Assembly: GCF_963678635.1 (NCBI RefSeq)
Contig: NC_087066.1
Coordinates: forward strand, 54,578,312 to 54,642,311
Length of the DNA: 64,000 nt
Direction of reading: 5' to 3'
Source of the DNA: Symsagittifera roscoffensis
Taxonomy: Eukaryota; Xenacoelomorpha; Acoela; Convolutidae
Positions 1 through 9,789 of the stretch are shown here, piece after piece. Under the pieces are notes generated by a model, which had not been told where the DNA came from, did not search any database, and saw only the letters and a program-made list of their open reading frames with translations. The position numbers and the translations under genes were made by a program. How positions within the stretch are numbered: the first letter of the stretch is position 1; each line of letters starts with the position of its first letter.

Positions 1-1312
1 GGTGGTCCTTGAGTGTACAGTGGGCGTTGATGTTCGGGTGTCAACTTGATCTTTAGGTCGGAATTATAACCCACGTCAAATCTGTGTTTGGCAAATATAT
101 CCGCATATTCGATGAGCAAATGTTCTACTTCTGATCTTTGGTCATTTGTCAACACTGAATTCTCCCACTGAAAGTTACTCAAAAAGGTCAACCGGTCTTG
201 AATGTTATTATTTGGTTCAATTTTCTCAAGACCTTGAAAGTAGAGGATTTGGTCATAAATTTCCCTTTGAATACTGGGAAGTGATTCTGGGTTAGGGCAC
301 GTTTCGGGCGTCGGGAACCAAAATTTCTCGTATTCGGGTGGTGGTTTTTGTTCTGAGCCTATTGAAGGGCTTGTTTTTTGCGAAATTGTTTCACTGATTC
401 CGAGTTCGACATTATCCGGCTGGTTCATTTTCGCTAATGCCAAAGTTTGCGGCTCGATCTGTATTAAATTTTCGTACTCGGTTAGCGTGAGTATCGAAAA
501 TTTTAAGGGCAACGTTAAGTTATGTTCCGTCATATTAAATGCTGTGATGTAAACGGTATTGTTTTTGGTAACTTCATTTATCGATGAGGTTACTGCCAAT
601 TCGCACTTTTCTTCTAGTTCTTGTGATGGAACTACGATTCCCGTCGTTTTTTCCATGTCAGTCAGAATATCTTGCAATTGGCATTCGATTATGATTGTTT
701 GATGAGGTGCAATCATTTGTTTCTTAGTGAGAACAAGAGGGAATTTTTTCACTCGGTTAGTGCGTCTAGGTGCATTGACGGGTTTAATTTCGTTGATTTG
801 GAGTGTCAAGTCTGGAAAGTGAAGTAGATTGTATTTTGAGCAGACATGTATATGGTGTTTTTTAAAGAAAGGGTTTCCCAGGATCGTTGAATTCGCTGAA
901 CTCAGCACTAGGAACGTTTCCGTAAAGTTCATACCTGCCATACAGAATTCAATGGTTACTTCAGTTTCAATTGACACCAGTTGGCCTCCTGCCATTCGCA
1001 CTTGCTGGAGGCTTGATTTTGCCGTTTTATAGGGTGCGAATAGTGTTTTTTCGTTTTTAATTTCATCGAATGTTTGTTTCGAAATTACGTTTGCACATGC
1101 TCCTGTGTCAATCAGAACTCTTCTTTGGAGGCTTGGCGCTAATCTTATTTTCATATAAGTTAGCACTGTTCCTTCGGTTGGGATGACTGCGTACAGATCA
1201 ATAATTTCATCGTCTTGTACATCTTGAATATTTGATTTGCGTGATTTTCGCAATTTACGTGATTTTTGTGATTTAGATGAATTGACTGACTGACTTTGTG
1301 GCTGAATTAGTT
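1..1312 (-). CDS. pol: Retroelement protease and pre-RT part of pol, truncated by window edge
   Basis: The frame begins by -1 slippage at the gag stop and stays open to the left edge, as I checked by translating the minus strand. It starts with a Ser/Lys-rich linker, then a retropepsin: active-site DTGA is at about 1098-1109 (glycine codon at 1101-1103) and the C-terminal ILG motif lies near 880-900. After the protease comes the inter-domain region that precedes RT in element B, ending at the TQGPP stretch just before the RT fingers. Compared with element B there is a 15-nt in-frame deletion near 505. Unlike element B, this copy keeps the DTGA glycine and a CAA codon where element B has TAA. 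Expression as a gag-pol fusion is inferred from the frameshift site. Confidence 0.85.
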
Positions 1313-1316
1313 TTTT
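1307..1316 (-). promoter_or_regulatory. Programmed -1 ribosomal frameshift heptamer A AAA AAC at gag-pol junction
   Basis: On the minus strand, 1316-1310 read A AAA AAC in the gag reading frame, followed at once by the gag stop TAA (1309-1307). This is the classical X XXY YYZ slippery heptamer. A -1 slip enters the open protease frame exactly. The homologous site in element B has one extra A, which joins the two frames. I did not find an obvious GC-rich stem or pseudoknot just downstream. Confidence 0.8.
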
Positions 1317-2779
1317 GGTTCCATTTGGAACGGGATATTCTGTTGCTGCTGTCCCTGTGGCTGGGGTTTGTACCAACATTGGCTGATAATATGGCCAAAC
1401 TTCCCGCAGTGGTCACAGAACTTTGATCCAGTGCGTACTGCTGATGTACTAGGATTTTGCGTGTGCACCTGCTGCATCATTGGTTGTGAGGCTTGTTGGG
1501 CAAACGGCTTGTTCTGTTGTGGCTGCGTGGCTATCGCTTGTTGCTGTTGGTGTTGTTGAGGGTACATCTGGTTCGGAGAGAATTGGACATTCTGTTGTGT
1601 ATGAGGATAGTTCTGGCTTTGTTGGAACTGTGGGTTCGGTTGAATTCCAGGTATCTGTGGGGGAAACTGGAACATTTGTGGGAGGTACTGCAAATTTTGG
1701 AATCCAGGGAAACCTTGGTTTCCGTATCCCCCATCAATTCTCTGCTGTCCGTTCTTTTTTTCTTTACCAAATCTACCCCTTCTTTGATTGTATCCTTGTT
1801 GTCCATTCCCTTGATATCCATTCCATTGATTAGATGTATTGTTCTGGTTTGGGCTTTGTCCAGTCCCTTGGCTTTGTGCATTATTTCCGTGATTTTGTTG
1901 TTGTTGAGTTTGATTATTATTCCCACCAGTGTTTTGGCTATTCAGTTGAGAGCTCTGCTGGGTTTTTCCGTTGTCACCTTGTGGCCGTGACTGGATCATT
2001 TTTCTCTGATCCGATAGCTCAATACGGACTTCGTTGAGTTGTTTCTCAATTTGTTCCTGGGCTGTTGTTAGTTTTTACAACGCACTGATTAGGTTGTGAG
2101 AAACTGTATCTCCAATTTCATTGAAACTATCTTCTGGGTAATCCTCATTACGACAGACGTCTCTAATTGTCATTTGTTTGCGTGCAAGGTTGCAAAGTTC
2201 TTGTACTGTTGTCGCAGCTGGTTGTTCCATCATCTTCGAACGGAGCCAGTTGGGCATGCCTTTTATAAAAAGACGTTTAATTTGGTTGTTCCTATGATCA
2301 TTTTCTGCGTCAAGTCGTTCTTGACGTTGCGCCGTCTCTCCATGGAAACGCGCTGCGTCTGCATCAGCTGCTGCGCCTACTAGTGCCGCATCGAGTGGGG
2401 CTACGGCAGGTAGATCCGGTGTCGGGTAGGCTCGTTGTGCCTTTTTTGTGAGGTTTACCAGGAAATTCTCTGGTGAGTCTCGCTTGATATCAAACTTTGA
2501 TTGTTCAAGTTTTAGCACGTGGACCTCTTGCAATTGAGGGTTGCTAAAATGGTCGCGTAGTGCCGCTAGACTAAGAGGTACGTCGGCTCTTGTTAGTGCT
2601 GGCAGTGTTTGGTAGAATCGCAGAGCGCTATCTCGCAGGTGCAACTGTAGAAAATTCGCTTGCTGAGCATTTGCGATTCCCGCAACTCCAACGTATCCTT
2701 GGAAGAGCTGTTCGAATTGGGCGAAATCTTCGTTATCACTTCCGCCAAATGGTTCGACTGAGATTTGAGCGTGCGCCAT
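1307..2779 (-). pseudogene. gag: gag polyprotein of element 1, one in-frame stop
   Basis: The frame starts at ATG 2779 (peptide MAHAQISVEPF). The first 234 codons look like a capsid-type gag: helical, with PENFLVNL and LRSKMMEQP segments. It then meets TAA at 2077-2075. The same frame continues without further stops for 255 codons to 1307 through a strongly Gln/Asn-rich region and a CCHC zinc knuckle (CDHCGKFGHIISQCW, about 1387-1431). The knuckle is the usual nucleic-acid binding motif of nucleocapsid. Since 2779 and 1999 are in one frame, the break is a single stop codon rather than a frameshift. Element B lacks this segment, so I cannot tell whether the stop is a mutation or a readthrough signal. 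Confidence 0.85.
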
Positions 2780-3445
2780 CTTATCACAGTTATATGATTG
2801 TCAAGTCTGATTCAAAATTGATTTCAGATGAATCAGTTGCTATTATATAGTGGAAACAATTAATGCCTAGTGGGTACTTAAAATTTAATGACGCAATTAT
2901 CGTCTTTGAGAAAATATATAGAGTAGTTCGTACTATGATTAGTTACGAGTAGGGGTTAATTAACTCTTGTTTCTATATTTTAAACTATCTACTTTTTAAG
3001 TTAACTTGTCTTGCGGCTTTAATATTATTCCACTATTTTTTTTGAAATTTGGTTAGGATTTAAGCACTGGATAGGTTTTCAGGCGGTTCTCATGGATGAT
3101 TTCAAATGACTAGTTTCAAATGAGCACTCATCAATTTTACTTTAAGCACCGAGAGTTTTAAGTTTCAACTAACTGTTTTTGTACACTGTATCACTTTCCT
3201 GGAGAAGTGTAGTAGTTGTCATCAACACAAAACAGTTGAAGTTTCCTTTTGCCCCTTGCTGTCGTCTCTCACTGGCTGAAGTCAGTTTTTGTTTTTGCCC
3301 CTCTTTTTTTCTGTTTGAGCAAGTTACTGCCGTGATCTTCTTTTCAGCTTTGTGGCTTTTGGAGTCGTCTTGTGTTGGATGTCGTCTTGTTTTCACTCTT
3401 AATTTGCAATCAGCTTCAGCTTGTCTTGAAAGGTTGGTAACATCA
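2780..3445 (-). other. 5' leader of element 1 (non-coding)
   Basis: This lies between the primer-binding site and the gag ATG and has no convincing reading frame on either strand. The part 3130-3463 is nearly identical to 37888-38220 in element B, where the rest of the leader and the gag N-terminus are deleted. Packaging or translation-control signals would be expected here in a retroelement, but I see no specific motif. Confidence 0.6.
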
Positions 3446-3463
3446 TCCCACTCATAGTCGCCA
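3446..3463 (-). other. Primer-binding site, candidate tRNA-Ser primed
   Basis: The minus-strand sequence directly after the 5' LTR is TGGCGACTATGAGTGGGA. It begins with TGG, the complement of the tRNA CCA tail. TGGCGAC and TGGGA match the 3' ends of some metazoan serine tRNAs, with differences between them. The same sequence follows the LTR in element B (38203-38220). Assignment to a specific tRNA is tentative. Confidence 0.5.
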
Positions 3464-3849
3464 TGTTATATTTCGTGTCTTGCTATGATAATTAATGATT
3501 AGAAATGATGAATTGTGTTAGAGTAATAAAAGGATGCGCGGTCTAGGCTCTATATCTTCGACTCAGGGATGTGCTTCGTGATGTCTACCTCCTTCTCAGC
3601 TGAGTCTAAGCTGTTTGATTTATAAGAGTGAGGATTAATCTTTTAATTACTATTTTTGAGCTGTTTTACTGTAATGGCTCTCTCTCAATTAATGATTCAA
3701 TTACTTTCTCATTGATTGTTTGCATTAAGTAAATATGAGTTTAACACTTTGTCATTGACATATAATGGCATTGATATTTAAGTCTAATTCGCACCAATTA
3801 TGGTAATTAATAATGAGTAACTAACATAGGCGTGAAGCGCTATGTGACA
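3464..3849 (-). repeat. 5' LTR of element 1
   Basis: The plus strand begins TGTTATA and ends TGTGACA, so the element-sense LTR starts TGTCACA and ends TATAACA. Internal blocks (GCGGTCTAGGCT, the TCAGGGATG region, TTAACACTTT, GGTAATTA) match the element B LTRs, but overall it is more diverged and shorter (386 against 436-437 bp). It has only one copy of the AGTGCTACTCGCC-like U3 unit that is duplicated in element B. The plus-strand right end abuts the RING-module ORF. Confidence 0.75.
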
Positions 3850-4083
3850 GTTTGCGTTAATTGTTATAATAAATTCAAGCTAAGAGCTGGTGCACCATTC
3901 GCAAAAACTCCTTGTCCCATTTGCAGGCAGATTACTCATGTAACTAATATGATAGAATCTGAAGTCTGCAATACCTGCAACCAATCAGTGTTATCCAGAA
4001 AGGGTGAACATGTGAAAAACCCTTATGTTACTGTATGCAATAATTGCATTGATAAAACCAAAAACATCTGCCCTTGCTTTTGA
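3850..4083 (+). pseudogene. RING-like zinc-finger fragment, modules 1 and 2, 5' end lost
   Basis: The frame enters from the LTR of element 1 with no ATG of its own, so its start was cut off or lies beyond the insertion. It encodes two Cys-rich modules. The first has CVNC, then CPICRQ; the second has CNTCNQS, then CNNCIDKTKNICPCF. The paired CxxC knuckles with a C-terminal CPxC are typical of RING/U-box-like cross-brace zinc fingers, which usually act in ubiquitin transfer or protein binding. It ends at TGA 4081-4083. Similar modules follow at 4114, 4698 and 4995 on the same strand, so this is one decayed multi-RING locus or a small tandem family. Confidence 0.55.
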
Positions 4084-4113
4084 TTAGTTTTGAGCATAAA
4101 TTTCTTTGATACA

Positions 4114-4353
4114 ATGGCAAACGAATGCCCTGTTTATCTGGAATTAAAAACATCCATTCAATTAGGAAAACTTCTTGGAAGAGAATATCCACAACCCTTT
4201 CATTTTATTTCGAATGAATGCTATATGACTCTAAAATCTAAAATTAAATTGATTTTTGACAAATTCTCATGCCCAACATGCCGACGGGATGTTCACGTCC
4301 TAAATCTAGGAAAAATTGACGAAGGTAACACCTGTACAGGCAATCAAAAATGA
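4114..4353 (+). pseudogene. RING-like zinc-finger ORF, module 3
   Basis: An ORF from ATG 4114 (MANECPVYLELK) contains an N-terminal CPVYLE in place of the usual CPxCLE, a middle HFISNECY segment, and a clear C-terminal CPTCRRDV. One of the first pair of cysteines is therefore changed to tyrosine, which should weaken one zinc site. The order of motifs matches modules 4 and 5 downstream. No function beyond the RING-like fold can be claimed. Confidence 0.5.
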
Positions 4354-4697
4354 CTTAACAATTATGCTGTTTGTTTAGGAAGTTACAAAATGTTCTGCTT
4401 GGTAATGGACATTGATTTTGTATAACAACAATTGGATAATTTCTGCAAACGATACGGTACTGGCTTCCACGACGAAAAAAAATTAACTGTCAAAGGCAGT
4501 AGTAGATTTTATAATGTTATCATAAACGCGTTCGTCAGCAACGACGATGTTATCAACATCAATTTTCTAACCTCTAACCAAATTATGAACTAATCTTTCC
4601 TCAAAAAATTATGCTTCAGATAACCTTACCAGCTTTTATACGTAAAATTTTCCAAGTTTGATATTTTTATTTCCAAAACTTTCTTTATTTTTCACAG
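4354..4697 (+). other. Spacer between RING-like modules
   Basis: No open frame of note. The right end reads tttttcacag, a good splice acceptor just before module 4, so modules 4 and 3 could have been exons of one gene. Confidence 0.4.
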
Positions 4698-4912
4698 CCA
4701 ATTTTACATTACTTTCAAAAGACCATTACACAACCCACTCTTGAATGCCCGATTTGCTACTTACAAAAATCCAAATTCAAGAAACAACATAATAACCAGC
4801 CACACCATCCACCATACTTCATTTGTATAGACTGCCATGAGCAAATTCTGGCTCATTTTTCAAAATATGGACGAATTTTATGCCCCATTTGCCAGGTCCC
4901 AAATTATACCTG
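4698..4912 (+). pseudogene. RING finger fragment, module 4
   Basis: Directly after the candidate acceptor at 4688-4697 an open frame reads LECPICYLQKSK, then FICIDCHEQILAHF, then CPICQV, ending at TGA near 4910. This is the best RING of the row: CPIC, a His/Pro-rich loop, CxxCH, and CPIC. There is no ATG before the first cysteine pair, which fits an internal exon or a truncated gene. Confidence 0.55.
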
Positions 4913-4994
4913 ATCATTTCTCCAGTATTCCCTTTGTAGTTTATGCGAAAGTATGGTTAAAAGGGCAAATTGGGGAAATAACCAGAAACAGAGT

Positions 4995-5123
4995 ATGGCA
5001 AGCTATCGACACCTTACCGATTGCCATCAAGGTATCCCAATTTGCACAAGATGCCTCCCTCGTACAGCAAATATTTGTCCCTTATGTCAAATCCCTTATA
5101 TCTTCTCCAACCCCTGGAACTAA
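4995..5123 (+). pseudogene. RING-like fragment, module 5
   Basis: A short frame from ATG 4995 encodes CHQGIPICTRCLPRT followed by NICPLCQIPYIF and stops at TAA 5121-5123. It corresponds to the second half of module 4 (CxxC(H), then CPxCQxP). A longer overlapping frame (4837-5373) lacks any such motif and is a shadow. Confidence 0.45.
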
Positions 5124-5351
5124 TCCTTCACCACAAAAAGATGTCCATTTACGATTCCTTTACACTCTTCCATTTGGTAGGGCATCAAGAGTTCAAAAAT
5201 CCACTCACAACATATTTATCTTTTCAAATAAAAATAAACACAAAACTCTTTTTATTAATGCTATATTATATACTATTTACCCCCCCCCCCTCCGATTTTT
5301 TCTAGTCCTTTTTACCTATAAGAGGGGACCCCATGGTGAGCCTGTGGATGA

Positions 5352-5742
5352 CCCCAGGTGGACATACATTTAAGATTAAGGGTTAACTAATGCCCAAATT
5401 TCCATATGTGCTTTTACTAGATAAGTTTAATATCTGGGCTTAACTCAGTGTTTTAAAATGCTTTATGATTTTCTTTCCTGTGGTTAATAAACACCATGAT
5501 CGTCTTTCTTCATTTTTTCATAGGGGTTTGTGTGAAACCACAAGATAAGACTTTTACTTTTTATATATATAAAACTTTACACTTTTATAAATGTCCTTCA
5601 TCATTCAATTTTGATAATAAGCCTTAGTATCCGCATGTAATTCGGGATTTTGAACATTTTACTCATTTTATAGTGATGTTTAGCATAATGGAATATGACT
5701 CAATATTGAATTGAAACTGTAGAAATGCCGACCCAGCACCCG
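5352..5742 (+). repeat. Dispersed repeat R1, copy 1
   Basis: About 390 bp from ccaggtggacatacattt to gacccagcacccga match 22878-23263 in the same orientation with modest divergence and small indels. It contains GGTTAATAAACACC and has no coding capacity. In each case an L1-type LTR copy (8416 or 24264) lies downstream, so R1 may be the 3' internal part of the plus-strand LTR element, or an unrelated repeat. Confidence 0.75.
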
Positions 5743-5971
5743 AATTAATTTAGTTTCTTCAAAGCTTGTCATAGATCGATTATTGGGGGGTTTGTCTTGT
5801 TCGATGTAGTTTTATTCAATTATGTTTGTTTCAAAGTGTTCTGAATGTTCAAGGTGCACGGCCTAGCACAACCCCGACAGTCCAAGTCCCCGTTGCTTAC
5901 ACCTAGTCTTCTTCAAACGTTTTGTTCGCTATATTGTTCTGTTTGTTTAGCAAATGTGCAAGGTGTGTACA
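5743..5971. other. Intergenic stretch between R1 and env pseudogene
   Basis: No coding frame or structure. It would be the 3' untranslated part or LTR of the element to which the env at 5972-8249 belonged, but I see no TG...CA boundaries and no second copy in the window. Confidence 0.4.
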
Positions 5972-8249
5972 CTAGCAAGTGATGGCACTCTTGACACTGC
6001 TGGTGTCATCTTCTCTCTGAATCTGTCTTCTTAATTCTTTGCTGAAGCTCAGGATATTACATAGTGTTACTTCGTCAAACACTATTTTCTTATCATCGCT
6101 GTGCTTTCCAGCGTTCATTGTCAAGTTTGTGTGTCCCGCCGTGCCCAGTCGCACAACTGGCTTCATCGGTATCTTTGTTTTCTGGTTTTCTGCTTTCAAA
6201 AATTGTGGTACAAGTCGTCTCACTCCACTGTATTTATGATACACCCAGAAAAATAAGATATGAAGCATCATTGAAAGTAAAAACGAAATCAGGCTAATTA
6301 TAATCGATTGTTTCAGTGTGTCCAGGTTATCGATGTGTCTCGCCAAGCTCGGTTTCAAAGTTTTCATCTATGTTGCTATTGGTTTCGCTATATCTTCTAA
6401 GGCTTCGTTATTTGCGGTTGTGGCTATTCTTGTGAGTTTTTCTCTTACATTCCTAAGCGTATCCATGCTCGCATCCACTTGTTGATTGTACGTCGGCATT
6501 TTCTCAACCGAGGACAGTGTCCCAATCAAGTGAGCCAAAGGGCCAGGAAGTTTAACGTTCACTTTGACCGCAGGAATATGCTCACAACTGCTCAATTCAC
6601 TTCGTATCTTGATGTTTGGTCCCATGATCTGTCTGCCGCATTCCAGCGAAATAAGGCAAATTCTACAGCCTTTGAACTTTCGCATTGTAGAATCGGACGA
6701 GGACAAGGTACTCGTTTCCATCGAGCTGTATCCATCGTGAGCTGAGGTAATCAGCCACACACCAAATCCCAAACTTTTGGCATGTTCTTTCATCGGAAGG
6801 AACATTTTTTCGGTGTCGCAAACCTTCAACGCATCCAATGTGCCTTTGAAGAATAAGTTTGCTAAACACGAAGAAGGTTCTATTTCCCTTGCCGTATTCT
6901 CATGAAATATTTGGTATTTGCTGGATCCTATACACTTGTCTAGTTGTCCTTGGCTAATAGCTGCAGTTTCCATCTGATCCTCCGATACTGCTAGGTATTC
7001 CGCTTCAATTTTCAATTTGAGAGCAGACTCTGGTTCCAGCATCGGAATTGCATCTGCTTTATATACCGTAACAGCTGTCTGTCTGCTCGCAAGAGGTATT
7101 GAAAGCGTCATTAGTAGACCTTTCTTGATGGTTAATGTATCACTTAGCAATTCCGCTTCATAATAGCTAAAGACTTCGCTTATCGGAATAGCAAGAGAAA
7201 GTCGGTCAGCAGACAGTACTTGCTCTTGTGCTACCACCCTTAAGATTTTCTTCAGGCTATCTTTCGGAACTAAGGACATCGGAAAGTGTTTCTTCAAAGC
7301 GTTTAAACAGCTGTCATCAAGTTCATCCGAAATGCATACAAAGCTGCTTTGTATGTCTTGATATTTGCGTACGCAAGTGAAAGCAAGGATGAAAATGAAT
7401 TGTAGTTGAAGTTGATTTGCTGTCTGGAAATCAGTAGCTGGTCACAGTTGCGAAGAATGTGGATGTTGTTGGCGAATGTGTCCAGTTGTTCGTCTATAAG
7501 TTTCCAGTTGTTGTTCTGTATTGAAATCAATTCCTTCAGTTCGGCGAGTTCTTTTTTGATAGGAAAAAAAGTTTTTCGTTCGTGTTTGATCTCAGACGAT
7601 GTAGATCGGTTGCTACTGCCTCGGAAATATCAGCTAGCCGCATTATGTTTTCTGCGTTTTCTTTTGCTTTTTCCTGACAGGATCCGAAAATTCCGCGTAA
7701 GCCAGATTCTGAATTTCCAACAAGAATTTCGATTCCAAACAGGCCAATAGAAGCAACTGCAAGTGCAGCAATTGGTGCTCCTCTGCGTTGTCTGTTTTGT
7801 GGCAGCTGGTCCGGGTTCAGAAATTCTTTCGTTTCCGCGTGTAGTTCAACTTCGAGTTTCGCCTTGTTCGTTTCTTGCTTCACTTGGTTCAATAACCAAT
7901 CCACGATGAAGAAGCTATCGTTCGAGTTGAAACCGGTCGAGAAATCTAAATCGCAAAAGAGAGATGGCTGAGTCCAGTAGCTGTTGAGTTTCTTCGACAG
8001 GATAGTATAGTCGTCAAGAATCGTTAGGTTGTATTTCGGGAAGGGAACAAGAAATTGTACGTTAATAAACTTTTCGGCTAAAAGTATCTTCGTTTGCTCG
8101 TTGAATAGGATGCGATTTGGCATCATTTCCTCGTCACTTTGTATCGATTGAACATCAGATTCCCATGCTGATGTTTTTTGTACATGTAGAAAAGTGTGGC
8201 TCACTAATAAGATGTAAATCACATGAAGATGGTGACGCCACTGTAACAA
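5972..8249 (-). pseudogene. env: Envelope-like (F-type) glycoprotein pseudogene, copy A
   Basis: The minus strand encodes an N-terminal hydrophobic signal-like segment (ATG 8249). It is followed by an FLVPFPKYNLT region, a basic RQRR furin-type site (about 7782-7793), a Gly/Ala-rich fusion-peptide-like segment, a heptad-rich helix, a Cys-containing domain from 7297 (MSLVPKDSL, SCLANLFF) and, in 6367-5972, a transmembrane helix of about 25 residues with a basic cytoplasmic tail. The order matches errantivirus/baculovirus F-like class I fusion proteins, which mediate membrane fusion of enveloped particles. It is broken by two frameshifts (near 7533 and 7300) and a TAG at 6368-6370. No gag-pol of its own lies next to it. 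It is homologous to env of element B throughout. Confidence 0.8.
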
Positions 8250-8415
8250 AATAATTGTGCTTGTGTGTCCTTAATGTTTGTAGGTTTTACTTGATAAACT
8301 TGATAATTAAACATAGTGAAAACAAAATATCTTTTCTGTTTACATATTTAAATTCATGTGGCATGTTCCAATTTCTAAGTTTTAACGAGGTTCTCTAGTT
8401 GAAACTAGTTGAAAA
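8250..8415. other. Spacer before L1 LTR
   Basis: AT-rich sequence without features except three short direct repeats of actagttgaaa just before the LTR (8396-8430), probably created at or near the LTR edge. Confidence 0.4.
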
Positions 8416-9102
8416 AAACTAGTTGAAAATTCCCTTGTAAGAAAGGGAGAATAAAGGAGCAGGTGAAACCTGAATAATTAAAGATTGAACCAGCCGCCGG
8501 TGTATGCTTACAAGCCAAAGGACTGGCCTCAAATCTTCAGTGTTTCATTTTGCTTAGTCAGCAGCAACTCAGATCTCTTAACAACTTCTTTTTCAAAATA
8601 AGTAATTTTTCTTTTCCACTTTAATTAACAATAACAAAAAACTAGCCTTTTTTTCCAAATAAAATAGAGAAAAAATTCTCGTTCAAAATTCGATAAGCTT
8701 ATAAATCGAGATACGCATAACTGAGGAAACCCGGACCATAAGGACTAAAAGGACTACAGCAAGGACAATACAGACGACCAACCAAAAGTGCAGAAGTAGA
8801 CAAAATCAAGGGTGACCCAAGAATACTAAACCATCATCGACCTTAGTAAGAAGATAAAATATTGACGAACAAAATAAGAATAACTCAATCTCCCCTCATA
8901 GGTAAATTTCTTTAAACTGTTCGATTCGTTTATATAAACTTATAACCCTGTGCTTTGTATTTAACCAGCTAATTAAATCATACCTTTTCTAACTATTGTT
9001 TCTACTCTAACTTTTGTCAAGACAAATTGACGATCTAAGGTGAGACTTATAACTTGGGATAAAAAATACTAAGCAATCAATCAGCAATGACCGCTTAGTA
9101 AA
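8416..9102 (+). repeat. LTR-like repeat L1, left copy
   Basis: It matches 24264-24924 from actagttgaaaattccc to cgcttagtaaa with scattered substitutions and small indels. After the left copy comes actggtgcgaccgcagcaag, a candidate primer site beginning TGG. Confidence 0.75.
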
Positions 9103-9789
9103 ACTGGTGCGACCGCAGCAAGAACTACTCCTTAAAAAATTCCTTTTCCAACAAACTCGAAACAGCTAACCCGTAATCCACTAAATACTTGCCGAAACTT
9201 AAGTTTGAAGTTATCATCACTAAAATTAACGAAATCCTGTATTAAACTAAAGTGCTCAAAAAATTATTAAATAACTTCATTCCTTTTTTCGAGGGGGTTA
9301 AGTGGTCATATGTGCGATCTAAGAGTACCCTAAATTGTATGATAAATTGAATTCTTCATCACAATAAATCCAACCATTCACGCTTGTTGCTATTTATTCT
9401 AATCCTTCATCATTTATCGAGGCTTATCCTCAATTTTCCTTAAGCTCATTTTATTTTTACCCAACTTAAGCTAATTTAAACCTATATAATCCATCAGTAA
9501 AGCTACCAATTACTGAAATTAAGGGGGAAAATAACAAAAACTAAGAAGAAGGGACCGGATTTGGGTGTTTTTTTTTTAAAAATCATTGATTTTTTATGAC
9601 ACAAGTTGAATATACACCTAATAAACATTAAGAATACGCACTAAAACCAATCTTAAACGTTATTCACCTAACAACAAACACCACGTTGTAGTTTAAGCAC
9701 AAAAATATTAGGTTTCACAACAAAAACTAAAGCTAAAACACTGACACATCTACTTTACATTGATAAACTAGGTTTAAGATATCAAAAGA
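9103..9789 (+). other. Leader of the plus-strand LTR element
   Basis: AT-rich, no open frame. It contains a purine run (aagggggaaaataac, about 9520) and homopolymer T and A runs. Nothing else is recognised. Confidence 0.4.

Larger units (their letters stand above)
1..3849 (-). mobile_element. Element 1: 5' portion of an envelope-type LTR retrotransposon
   Basis: Read on the minus strand this is LTR (3849-3464), primer-binding site, ~680-bp leader, gag, frameshift site, protease and the start of pol, cut by the left window edge. It is closely similar in DNA to element B (25302-38656) over the leader, gag C-terminus, protease and pre-RT region, so it belongs to the same family or a sister subfamily. 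Its LTR is only partly similar to that of element B. The 3' half, which by analogy would carry RT, integrase and perhaps accessory genes and env, lies outside the window. Apart from one stop codon in gag, every part visible here is open. Confidence 0.9.

Noticed and set aside
1368-2037. Plus-strand frames opposite the Gln-rich gag
   Set aside because: Leu/Val/Cys-rich products of reading CAA/CAG repeats in reverse; shadows of gag.
4837-5373. 178-codon plus-strand frame over the RING region
   Set aside because: It overlaps modules 4 and 5 in another frame, has no motif and no Cys pattern.
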